Positions 37,800 through 45,564 of a stretch of DNA of 64,000 nt are shown piece by piece; within the stretch, counting starts at the first letter, position 1, and each line of letters opens with the position of its first letter. Under the pieces are notes generated by a model. The model made no database searches. It saw nothing but the letters and a program-made list of their open reading frames with translations, and had not been told where the DNA came from. Origin of the DNA: Mesorhizobium sp. L2C084A000 (lineage in GTDB: Bacteria > Pseudomonadota > Alphaproteobacteria > Rhizobiales > Rhizobiaceae); NCBI RefSeq assembly GCF_000502875.1, contig NZ_AYWX01000003.1:81917-145916 (forward strand). The letters run 5' to 3'. Both the position numbers and the translations under genes were made by a program.

Positions 37800-38621
37800 A
37801 TGGCCGAAATCCTTGCCATCAAGCCTGCCGCCGTTGAGGGTCCGGTTGTTGCACGACTGGACAAGGGCGTGCTGCGCCTCACACTCGCCAATCCGCCCGC
37901 CAACGCCCTGTCGCTGGCGGTGATGGCGGCGCTGACGGCCGAACTCGAGCGCGCCAAGGCCGATAAGGCGGCTCGCGTGATCGTTTTGTCGGCATCCGGC
38001 AAGGTGTTCTGCGCCGGCCATGATCTCAAGGAAATGACGGCGCGCCGCACTGACGCCGATCATGGCAAGGCCTTCTTCGCGGAGACGTTTGCCGCTTGTG
38101 CGACGCTGATGCAGGCCATCGTGCGCCATCCCTTGCCTGTCATCGCCGAAGTCGACGGCCTGGCCACCGCCGCCGGGCTGCAGCTGGTCGCCAGCTGCGA
38201 CCTGGCGATCGCTTCGCATGAGGCGACTTTCTGCACGCCGGGCGTCAACATCGGCCTGTTCTGCTCGACGCCGATGGTGGCGCTGTCGCGCAATGTCTCG
38301 CGCAAGCATGCGATGGAGATGCTGCTGACCGGCGAGACGATCGATGCGGCGACCGCCAAGGAATTCGGCCTGGTCAACCGTGTCGTGCCGCGCGAATATC
38401 TGAATCAGATTGTCACCAAATACGCGCAAACCATTGCTTCCAAATCATCTTTGGTTGTCAAGACCGGCAAGGAGGCTTTTTACGCGCAGGCCGAAATGGG
38501 GCTGGCGGACGCCTATGCCTATACGGGCCGGATCATGGTTGAGAACATGCTGGCACGCGACGCGGAGGAGGGCATCGGTGCCTTCATCGGCAAGCGCAAG
38601 CCGGAATGGAAGGACGAGTAA
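37800..38621 (+). CDS. Crotonase-family protein (ECHDC3-like)
   Basis: A 273-residue enoyl-CoA hydratase/isomerase homologue. CoA binding and the oxyanion hole are visible in SASGKVFCAGHDLKEM and DGLATAAGLQLVASCDLAIAS. Both positions that usually hold the catalytic Glu residues seem replaced (AAGLQL for GGxEL, TPGVNIG for the PE region), so ordinary hydratase activity is doubtful. It ends 10 bases before the VOC gene. Confidence 0.82.
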   Translation: MAEILAIKPAAVEGPVVARLDKGVLRLTLANPPANALSLAVMAALTAELERAKADKAARVIVLSASGKVFCAGHDLKEMTARRTDADHGKAFFAETFAACATLMQAIVRHPLPVIAEVDGLATAAGLQLVASCDLAIASHEATFCTPGVNIGLFCSTPMVALSRNVSRKHAMEMLLTGETIDAATAKEFGLVNRVVPREYLNQIVTKYAQTIASKSSLVVKTGKEAFYAQAEMGLADAYAYTGRIMVENMLARDAEEGIGAFIGKRKPEWKDE

Positions 38622-38631
38622 GGAGAACGTC

Positions 38632-39054
38632 ATGGAACCGCGCATCTCCATCATCACCATTGCTACCGACGATCTCGACCGTGCGGTGCGCTTCTACGAG
38701 GCGATGGGCTTGAAGCGGCATGCCGGTATCACCGACGGTGTCGCCTTCTTCCAGATGGGCGGCGTCATTCTTGGCCTGTTCCCACGTGCCAGCGCAGAAG
38801 AGGATTCCGGCATTGCCTTCGCCGCGGCGCCATCGGCGGTCTACCTCGCCTACAACACCCGCTCCGACGCCGAAGTCGACGACGTGCTCGCCAGGGCGCA
38901 AAAAGCCGGCGGCCGCATCGTCAAGCCGGCCGGCCGGGCCTTTTGGGGCGGCTGGTACGGCTACTTCGCCGACGCCGACGGGCATGTCTGGGAAGTGGCG
39001 CACAATCCGGCCTTTCCGATCGCGGAAGACGGCACGATTTCGCTCCCCGGCTGA
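38632..39054 (+). CDS. VOC-family (glyoxalase-like) protein
   Basis: A 140-residue protein with two beta-alpha-beta-beta-beta modules: ISIITIATDDLDRAVRFYEAMGLKRHAG and AEVDDVLARAQKAGGRIVKPAGRAFWGGWYGYFADADGHVWEVAHNP. The Glu in WEVAHNP is a usual metal ligand. AGGAGA lies ahead of the ATG. The stop shares one base with the ATG of the ATPase gene (TGATG). The substrate is unknown. Confidence 0.85.
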   Translation: MEPRISIITIATDDLDRAVRFYEAMGLKRHAGITDGVAFFQMGGVILGLFPRASAEEDSGIAFAAAPSAVYLAYNTRSDAEVDDVLARAQKAGGRIVKPAGRAFWGGWYGYFADADGHVWEVAHNPAFPIAEDGTISLPG

Positions 39055-39830
39055 TGGCCCATCGCAAGCAGCTGACGCGGCTCAAAGCTCCCTACCTCAA
39101 GCGTATCCTGCTTGATCCCGCGCGGGTCGAGGATTGGGAAAAATATCCCTGGAACCTGCCGCTGTTTCGCGGCCATGAGTTCGAGCTCGAATTCACCACG
39201 CCGATCACCATCATTGTCGGCGAGAACGGCACCGGCAAATCGACGCTGCTCGAGGCGATCGGCGCGTTGGCCGGCTATGATGAGGTCGGCGGCGGCAAGG
39301 GCTATCGGCCGGTGGACCATTCCAGCGCCATCGACAAGAGTGGTGCTGCATTGGCCAACACATTCCGCGGTCACTGGCTGCCGAAAGTCACCGCCGGCTG
39401 GTTCTTTCGTGCCGAATCCTTCTACTCCGTGGCCCGCTATCTCGATCAGGCAGCGCTGGAGTCTGGCGGGGCGCCGCCGGACTTCCTGTCCTGGTCGCAT
39501 GGCGAGGGCTTTATCCGATTTTTCGAGGAGCGCTGCCGCAGGCAAGGCATCTACATCCTCGATGAACCCGAGAGCGCACTGTCCCCGACGCGCCAGATCG
39601 AACTGCTCAAGATGCTGCGGCGCATGGACCAGTCGGGCACCGCGCAAGTGATCATGGCGACGCATTCGCCGCTGCTGATGGCCTGTCCCGGCGCGCGGCT
39701 GTTCCGCATCAGCCGGTTCGGGCTGGAACCCGCCGACTTTCGCGACACGGACCACTTCCGCATGCTGCGCGATTTTAGCAATGACCCGGATGGCTTTCTC
39801 GACGAGGCGTTGTATGAGGACGAGGCATGA
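39054..39830 (+). CDS. AAA/ABC-type ATPase (AAA_21-like)
   Basis: A 258-residue soluble ATPase of the SMC/RecF/OLD-like class. Walker A is VGENGTGKSTLLEAI (about residues 57-71), a signature-like segment is FLSWSHGEGFIRFF, Walker B is GIYILDEPESALSP, and the switch His is in MATHSPLLM. There is no transmembrane partner. It overlaps the genes on both sides (1 and 4 bases), so it is coupled to the VOC and CoA-binding proteins. The function is not known. Confidence 0.85.
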   Translation: MAHRKQLTRLKAPYLKRILLDPARVEDWEKYPWNLPLFRGHEFELEFTTPITIIVGENGTGKSTLLEAIGALAGYDEVGGGKGYRPVDHSSAIDKSGAALANTFRGHWLPKVTAGWFFRAESFYSVARYLDQAALESGGAPPDFLSWSHGEGFIRFFEERCRRQGIYILDEPESALSPTRQIELLKMLRRMDQSGTAQVIMATHSPLLMACPGARLFRISRFGLEPADFRDTDHFRMLRDFSNDPDGFLDEALYEDEA

Positions 39831-40348
39831 TCCACGATAGTTACGACAACACCTACATCGCCGGCATCCTCAATTCGGTGAAGACCGTCGCCATGGTCGG
39901 CGCGTCCGCCAATGATGTGCGGCCAAGCTATTTCGTGCTGAAATATCTGCTGGCCAAGGGCTTTTCGGTGTTCCCGATCAATCCCGGCCAGGCCGGCAAG
40001 GAGATACTCGGTCGGATGACCTATGCCAGGCTCGCCGATATTCCGGAGCCGGTCGACATGGTCGACATTTTTCGCGCGCCGGCGGCAGTGCCCGGCATCG
40101 TCGACGAGGTGTTGCGGCTCGATCCCCTGCCGAAAGTCATCTGGATGCAGCTTGGCGTGCGCCATGACGAGGCAGCCGCGCGCGCCGAGGCCGCGGGCAT
40201 CAAGGTGGTGATGAACCGCTGCCCCAAAATCGAATATGGCAAGCTGTCCGGCGAGATCGGCTGGACCGGCGTCAATTCCGGCGTGCTGTCGTCGAAGAAG
40301 CCGCTGATGCGCTCTGGCTTCCAGAGTTTTGGCGTCCGCCAGAAATAG
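39827..40348 (+). CDS. CoA-binding domain protein (YccU-like)
   Basis: A 173-residue single-domain Rossmann protein. It shows VKTVAMVGASANDVRPSYFVLKYLLAKGFSVFPINPG and VIWMQLGVRHDEAAARAEAAGIKVVMNRCPKIEY, the CoA_binding_2 pattern related to the N-terminus of succinyl-CoA synthetase alpha. It may sense CoA or an acyl-CoA. Its start overlaps the ATPase gene stop (ATGA). metY follows 160 bases later with its own leader. Confidence 0.85.
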   Translation: MIHDSYDNTYIAGILNSVKTVAMVGASANDVRPSYFVLKYLLAKGFSVFPINPGQAGKEILGRMTYARLADIPEPVDMVDIFRAPAAVPGIVDEVLRLDPLPKVIWMQLGVRHDEAAARAEAAGIKVVMNRCPKIEYGKLSGEIGWTGVNSGVLSSKKPLMRSGFQSFGVRQK

Positions 40349-40449
40349 GCGAGGGGCGAAAGCGCAAAATTATTCCGGCAAACGCCGTATTTTCCTGCCG
40401 CTTGATAGAAGGTCCTGCACGGAAGGGTATTTTCTTCTTTGCATTCGAG

Positions 40450-40475
40450 GCCGGGCTTCGCCAAGAATGCCCGGC
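40450..40475 (+). promoter_or_regulatory. Hairpin in the metY leader
   Basis: GCCGGGC (40450-40456) and GCCCGGC (40469-40475) form a 7-bp stem with a 12-base loop, about 20 bases before the metY ribosome binding site. No known SAM riboswitch consensus was recognised, and there is no T run. Confidence 0.35.
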
Positions 40476-40507
40476 GAATTTCAGAAGGTTTTTCAGGGAG
40501 GTTTTCA

Positions 40508-41788
40508 GTGACCCGCACGCCAGGTTTCAACACGCTCGCCGTCCATGCCGGCGCCAAGCCCGACCCGGCGACCGGCGCTCGCGCCACGCCGATCTACCAG
40601 ACGACCTCCTTCGTCTTCGACGATGCCGACCATGCCGCCTCACTGTTCGGACTGAAGGCTTTCGGCAACATCTATACCCGCATCATGAACCCCACCCAGG
40701 CGGTGCTGGAAGAGCGCATGGCGGCCCTCGAAGGCGGCACGGCGGCTCTTGCGGTCGCCTCCGGCCATGCCGCGCAGGTGATCGTGTTCCACAATCTGAT
40801 GCAGCCTGGCGACAATTTTGTTGCCGCCAACAAGCTCTATGGCGGTTCGATCAACCAGTTCGGCCATGCCTTCAAGAATTACGGCTGGGAGGTGCGCTGG
40901 GCCGACACCAACGACATCTCGACCTTCGAAAGCCAGATCGACGACAGGACCAAGGCTCTCTTCATCGAGAGCCTGGCCAATCCGGGCGGCACCTTCGTCG
41001 ATATCGAGAAGATCGGCGACATCGCACGCAAGCACGGCCTGCCGTTGATCGTCGACAACACGCTGGCCTCGCCCTACCTGATCCGGCCGATCGAGCATGG
41101 TGCCGACATCGTCGTCCATTCGCTGACCAAATTCATCGGCGGTCACGGCAATTCGATCGGCGGCGCCATCGTCGATGGCGGCACCTTCGATTGGTCGAAG
41201 TCGGGCAAATATCCGATGCTGTCGGAACCGCGCCCCGAATATGGCGGCCTCGTCCTGCACGAAACCTTCGGCAATTTCGCTTTCGCCATTGCCGCGCGTG
41301 TGCTCGGCCTGCGCGATCTCGGCCCGGCGATCTCGCCGTTCAATGCCTTCCTCATCCTGACCGGCCTGGAAACCTTGCCGCTGCGCATGCAGCGCCACTG
41401 CGACAACGCCGTGACGGTTGCTGCCTGGCTGTCCAACCACCCCAAGGTTGCCTCGGTGAACTATCCCGGCCTGCCCAGCGACAAGAACAACGCCCTGCAG
41501 AAGAAATACTCACCACTTGGCGCCGGCGCCGTGTTCACCTTCGCTCTCAAGGGCGGCTATGACGCCGGCGTCAAATTCGTCGAGGCGCTCGAACTGTTCT
41601 CGCACCTGGCCAATGTCGGCGACACCAAGTCGCTGGTCATCCACCCGGCCTCGACCACGCACCGCCAGCTTTCCGACGAGCAGAAGGTCAAGGCCGGCGC
41701 AGGACCGGACACGGTGCGGCTTTCGATCGGCATCGAGGACGTCAACGACATCGTCGCCGACCTCGAACAGGCGCTTGCCAAGGTCTGA
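40508..41788 (+). CDS. metY: O-acetylhomoserine sulfhydrylase/aminocarboxypropyltransferase
   Basis: PLP enzyme of methionine synthesis that makes homocysteine from O-acetylhomoserine and sulfide. It has 426 residues. The start is set at GTG 40508, which has AGGGAGG 6 bases upstream and gives the usual N-terminus (GFNTLAVHAG). The PLP lysine is Lys208 in VHSLTKFIGGHGNSIGG. Other blocks are YTRIMNPTQAVLEERMAALEGG and DNTLASPYLIRPIEHGADI. It appears to be transcribed alone. MetZ-type succinylhomoserine activity is less likely because of the length. Confidence 0.92.
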   Translation: MTRTPGFNTLAVHAGAKPDPATGARATPIYQTTSFVFDDADHAASLFGLKAFGNIYTRIMNPTQAVLEERMAALEGGTAALAVASGHAAQVIVFHNLMQPGDNFVAANKLYGGSINQFGHAFKNYGWEVRWADTNDISTFESQIDDRTKALFIESLANPGGTFVDIEKIGDIARKHGLPLIVDNTLASPYLIRPIEHGADIVVHSLTKFIGGHGNSIGGAIVDGGTFDWSKSGKYPMLSEPRPEYGGLVLHETFGNFAFAIAARVLGLRDLGPAISPFNAFLILTGLETLPLRMQRHCDNAVTVAAWLSNHPKVASVNYPGLPSDKNNALQKKYSPLGAGAVFTFALKGGYDAGVKFVEALELFSHLANVGDTKSLVIHPASTTHRQLSDEQKVKAGAGPDTVRLSIGIEDVNDIVADLEQALAKV

Positions 41789-41796
41789 TCTTTTTT

Positions 41797-41856
41797 ACCC
41801 TCCTCCTTGTGGGGAGGGTCGGCGCGCAGCGCCGGGGTGGGGGTGAGCCGACGCGA
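41797..41856. repeat. RIME-like repeat unit
   Basis: ACCCTCC (41797-41803) pairs with GGAGGGT (41813-41819) and is followed by CGGCGCGCAGCGCCGGGGTG, the same kind of unit as at 33761. It lies just after metY and may serve as its terminator. Confidence 0.5.
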
Positions 41857-41883
41857 AGCCGGCTCTTTCATGGAGGCAAGTTC

Positions 41884-42231
41884 TTGTCCGCGCATTACCT
41901 GACAATAGCGACTGACGCCGTCGAGCCTGAATCTGGCGCGCCGGCGCCGGACCGGCTGATCTCGGGCGATCCCAAATTCCGCACCTGGAATGTCGAGGAG
42001 CGCGACGGCGGCCTCTACGCCGGCATCTGGGAATCGACCCCGGGCAAATGGCGCATCGTCTATGACGAGTGGGAGTTTTGCCACATCCTGTCCGGCGTTT
42101 CGGTGATCGCGGAGGACGGTGGGCAAGCGCGCACCGTTCGGGCCGGCGACAGCTTCGTGCTGAGGCCCGGCTTCAAAGGCAGCTGGGAAGTGCTTGAAAC
42201 GACTCGCAAGGAATATGTGATCAAGCTGTAG
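41884..42231 (+). CDS. Cupin-domain protein
   Basis: A 115-residue small beta-barrel protein of the (S)-ureidoglycine aminohydrolase-like cupin group (cupin_3). It shows KFRTWNVEERDGGLYAGIWESTPGKWRIVYDEWEFCHILSGVSVI and VRAGDSFVLRPGFKGSWEVLETTRKEYVIKL. The start is TTG 41884, because GGAGG sits 8 bases upstream and the preceding sequence is repeat DNA. No function can be assigned. Confidence 0.78.
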   Translation: MSAHYLTIATDAVEPESGAPAPDRLISGDPKFRTWNVEERDGGLYAGIWESTPGKWRIVYDEWEFCHILSGVSVIAEDGGQARTVRAGDSFVLRPGFKGSWEVLETTRKEYVIKL

Positions 42232-42280
42232 ACCATGATCCCGAAAAGTGGAGGCCGGTTTTCGGGTAAAGATCATGGTC
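42231..42280. repeat. RPE-like 50-base palindrome
   Basis: Perfect outer arms GACCATGATC / GATCATGGTC (42231-42240, 42271-42280) and inner arms CCCGAAAA / TTTTCGGG (42240-42247, 42259-42266). It starts at the last base of the cupin stop codon. The inner GAAAA/TTTTC core recurs in the element at 52894. Confidence 0.75.
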
Positions 42281-42301
42281 GAACAACAACAGATGTGCGG
42301 A

Positions 42302-43018
42302 TCAAACGATGCGATCGATATCGCTGTCCGAGAATCCGTATCGCGCCATCATCTGTCGGTGCCAGTCGCTGCCCACCAATTCATCGAGGCAAGCATCGAT
42401 GCGCCGGAGCAGGGCTGAATTGCCTTTGGCGATCGCGAAGGCACCGGCCGACGGCTGCTTTTCAATCGAGGGAACCTCGACAAGTCCAAGCCGCATTTCG
42501 GGCCGCCGGGTCAGATAGCCTCGATGCGCCATGGCGACGCTGGCATCGGCGTGCACGACGCCGTTGGCCACTGCGTCCGCCGCATCCGCCTGCGTTGCAA
42601 ACATCCTGATCTGCCCAGGCGCAATTCCGTTGTGCAGCGCCGTAAGGTGCTGAACCTGATCGTTTATGACACCAATCAACGCTGTTCCGTCCTCGGCAAT
42701 GGATTGGTAGCCGCGAAAGCCGCACGGATTGTCCACCGCGACCAGCAACCCGTCCTGCAACGCCCATATCGGCCGTGTGAAGTCGACAAGCTGCCTGCGC
42801 TCTTCGGAGAAGAACAGGCCGGTCGTCATGGTCCAACGGCCCTCGACCAACCCAGGCAGCAGCTCAGCGAATTCGGTTTCGATCGGCTTAAAGCTCGCCA
42901 ATCCGAGCATGTCACCGAGCCTGCGCGCAAGCTCGACGTCACAGCCTGAGACCTCGCCCGGTGCGCCGGTGAAGCAGAATGGCGGCTCTTCCAGGAAGGC
43001 GAATTTCAACTCGGTCAT
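42302..43018 (-). CDS. Solute-binding protein family 3 domain without signal peptide
   Basis: A 238-residue protein from ATG 43018 (a TTG three codons earlier is also possible). It has the amino-acid-binding fold (LKFAFLEEPPFCF..., GCDVELARRLGDMLGL, GRWTMTTGLFFSEERRQLVDFTRPIW). Unlike transporter binding proteins it begins directly with the first beta strand and has no leader, and no permease or ATPase gene is nearby. It may be a cytoplasmic sensor, a truncated gene or an orphan. The solute is unknown. Confidence 0.75.
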   Translation of the reverse strand: MTELKFAFLEEPPFCFTGAPGEVSGCDVELARRLGDMLGLASFKPIETEFAELLPGLVEGRWTMTTGLFFSEERRQLVDFTRPIWALQDGLLVAVDNPCGFRGYQSIAEDGTALIGVINDQVQHLTALHNGIAPGQIRMFATQADAADAVANGVVHADASVAMAHRGYLTRRPEMRLGLVEVPSIEKQPSAGAFAIAKGNSALLRRIDACLDELVGSDWHRQMMARYGFSDSDIDRIV

Positions 43019-43084
43019 GTCAGGCAAAGCGTCGCCGTCCTATTTTGCCGGAAACTGGCTGAGGCAGCCCCAGGTTCGCGATCG

Positions 43085-44335
43085 TCAAAAGCCGACGGCG
43101 AGCGTTTCCAGCCCATGGAAGTGGTAAGTGTCGCGGAAGCTTGGGCTTTCGGCAAGATGCAGCTTCGGATGCCGTTCGAACAAGGTTTTCAGCGACACCT
43201 GCAATTCGAGCCGGGCGAGCGGCGCGCCGATGCAGAAATGGATACCGGCGCCGAAGGAGACGTTCTTCTGGTCGGCACGGTCGGGCCGGAAAGCGAGGGG
43301 ATCGGCGAAGGCGCGCGGGTCATGATTGGCCATGCCAAGCAGCAGCCCGATCGTCTGCCCCGGCTGCACGACGATGCCGGGCGAGACTTCGATCTCCTGA
43401 TAGGCGTAGCGCGTGAACATGTGCAGCGGCGCGTCGAACCGCAGGCATTCCTCGACCGTTGCCGCGGTCGTCTCGGGCGAGCCGAAGAAGCGGCTGACAT
43501 CGCCCCCTTGCGCAAGGATCGAGCGGACGGCATTGCCGGTCTGGTGCACGGTCGCTTCATGGCCGGCATTGAGCAGCAGGATCGCCGAGGACACCATCTC
43601 GTCCTCCGACAGCTTTTGGCCATCCTCCTGCGCCGAGATCAGCAGCGACAAAAGGTCGTCGCCGGGATTCCTGCGTCGTTCGGTGACGTAGCCACGGAGG
43701 AAATCCGCAAATTCGCGCGCGGCGCGGTTGGCCGTCTCTTCGATTTCGCGGGTGCGGCCATGCATATACATGGCAACCATCTGGTGCGACCAGTCGAGCA
43801 GTTGCGGCCCCATTTCGACCGGCACGCCGAGCATTTCGGCAATGATGGTGATCGGCAAGGGCGCCGCGAAAGCAGGCAACAGGTCGACCGTCTTGCCTGG
43901 TTCGAAACGGTCGATCAGGTCGTTGGCCAAGGCCTCGACACGCGGCCGCAGCCTTTCGACCTGGCGCGAGACGAAGGCGCGGTTGACCAGTGTTCTCAGA
44001 CGCGTGTGCACCGGCGGCTCCAGTTCCAGCATCGAATTGGCTTCGAGCCTGTCGAAGGCCCTGAGATGGCTGCGGTCCTGTCCAATGCCGCGGCTGTCTG
44101 GAATGCCGGCCGGGTTCTGGCGGCCGAAGCGGCGGTCGCGCAGCAGCCGGTTGACGTCGTCGAAGCCGCCAAAGCACCAGAAGCCGAATTCTTCCCAGAA
44201 GAATGCATTCGATACGCCATGCAGGAAAGCATAGGCATCATAAGGGTTTTGAAAAAAGGCCGGCTCGTGCGGGTCGAGCCGCAGGCGTCGAGTGGCTGGA
44301 TCAAAGACCAGGGCGGGTGGCGTCAATTTGCTCAT
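43085..44335 (-). CDS. Cytochrome P450
   Basis: A 416-residue bacterial class I P450 mono-oxygenase. The I-helix is LLLNAGHEATVH, the ExxR motif is EECLRFDAP, and the heme loop FGAGIHFCIGAPLARLE carries the iron ligand Cys368. ATG 44335 gives the normal length; the open frame extends upstream, but that part overlaps the divergent oxidase gene region. No ferredoxin gene lies beside it. The substrate is unknown. Confidence 0.93.
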   Translation of the reverse strand: MSKLTPPALVFDPATRRLRLDPHEPAFFQNPYDAYAFLHGVSNAFFWEEFGFWCFGGFDDVNRLLRDRRFGRQNPAGIPDSRGIGQDRSHLRAFDRLEANSMLELEPPVHTRLRTLVNRAFVSRQVERLRPRVEALANDLIDRFEPGKTVDLLPAFAAPLPITIIAEMLGVPVEMGPQLLDWSHQMVAMYMHGRTREIEETANRAAREFADFLRGYVTERRRNPGDDLLSLLISAQEDGQKLSEDEMVSSAILLLNAGHEATVHQTGNAVRSILAQGGDVSRFFGSPETTAATVEECLRFDAPLHMFTRYAYQEIEVSPGIVVQPGQTIGLLLGMANHDPRAFADPLAFRPDRADQKNVSFGAGIHFCIGAPLARLELQVSLKTLFERHPKLHLAESPSFRDTYHFHGLETLAVGF

Positions 44336-44438
44336 GCCAGACCAATAGCGCGGCTTGCCAGCCTGGTTCCAGACCGTATGTTGGCGCCCGCAATCGAATA
44401 CGTTGAGCCAGCCGACCGGCTGCGGAAAGTCTGATTTG

Positions 44439-45541
44439 ATGAATGTGATCGTTGTCGGCGCGGGCATTGCCGGTCTCTCCACGGCGTGGTCGCTGGTCAA
44501 GGCCGGCCACAGCGTTTCGATCGTCGAGCAAGGGCCGATCCCAAACCCGATGGCCGCGTCGGGCGACCATCATCGCATCATCCGCCGCGCTTACCGCGCG
44601 GGGACCGGCTATGGCCGGCTGATCACCGAAGCCTACCAGGCCTGGGACGAGATGTGGGCCATCTCGGCGAAAGCCATCTTGATGCGCGCGGATTTGTCTG
44701 CGTTTCGCGCGAACCGGGCGACGAGGCCGAGGAATATCGCGAGGGCCTGGAAGAAGGCAATTTTCCGTTCGAATTGCTGGAGCCCGATGCAGCAGTGAAA
44801 CGCTGGCCGTTTCTCGAAGCCGGCTCGTTTCGCTACGCCTATTTCTCGACCGAAGGCGGCGCCCTGCATTGCCGCAAGATAGCCTCCGGCATGGCAAACT
44901 GGCTGCGCGCCAACGGCGCCAATGTCTACGAAAACAGCAAGGTCATCGAAGTCGACGCCGAAGCCGGCCACATCGTGCTCGAAAGCGGCGAGACGATGCA
45001 GGCCGACCGTATCGTTGTCGCCGCCGGCGCCTGGGTGCTGAAACTGTTTCCGGAACTGGACGGCGAGCTGAAGACCTATCGAACCGCACTCGCCTATGTC
45101 GAACCGCCGGCCGACCTCAAGGCCGCCTGGCGGGTGGCACCGGTTGTCCTCGATGTCGGCGGCGCGATCGACGGCTATGTGATCCCGCCCTCCGGCGGCG
45201 CCGGCATGAAATTCGGGTCCGGGCTGCACAGGGTGCCGACCAGCGACGCCGATTGGAACCGTCAGCCGGTGGCGGGCGAGGGCGAGGCGATCCGCAACCT
45301 GTTTTCGCCGCCGATCGCGCGCATCGAGGAATACAGGGTGACCGAGGTGGTCACCTGCGCCTACACCTTCACCGAAGATGAGAAGTTCTTCGCTCACGAG
45401 CGAGGAAAATGCCTGATCGTCTCGGCCTGCTCCGGCCATGGCTACAAATTCGGCGCTGCGGTCGGCCGGCGCGTTGCGGCCGCGGTGGGCGACGGCGACA
45501 TCGCCGGCCTGAAGACATGGCTGCGGGCGGAAGTGGCCTGA
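44439..45541 (+). pseudogene. Sarcosine-oxidase-like FAD oxidoreductase, frameshifted
   Basis: The first frame begins at ATG 44439 with the dinucleotide-binding motif VIVVGAGIAGLSTAW and reads to about 44660. The rest (to 45541) is in another frame. Adding one C in the GGCC at 44657-44660 would join them as WAHLGESHLDARGF. The second part has the features of monomeric sarcosine oxidase: VTCAYTFTEDEKFF, where Cys covalently holds FAD in that family, and SACSGHGYKFGAAVG. It is divergent from the P450 gene. It is either a young pseudogene or a base-calling error in an intact gene. Confidence 0.8.
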
Positions 45542-45564
45542 ACGCCGCCAGGTTGAAGACTCAC

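Noticed and set aside
40349-40507. SAM-II type riboswitch ahead of metY
   Set aside because: The characteristic pseudoknot strands of the SAM-II consensus were not found by eye; only a simple hairpin is present.
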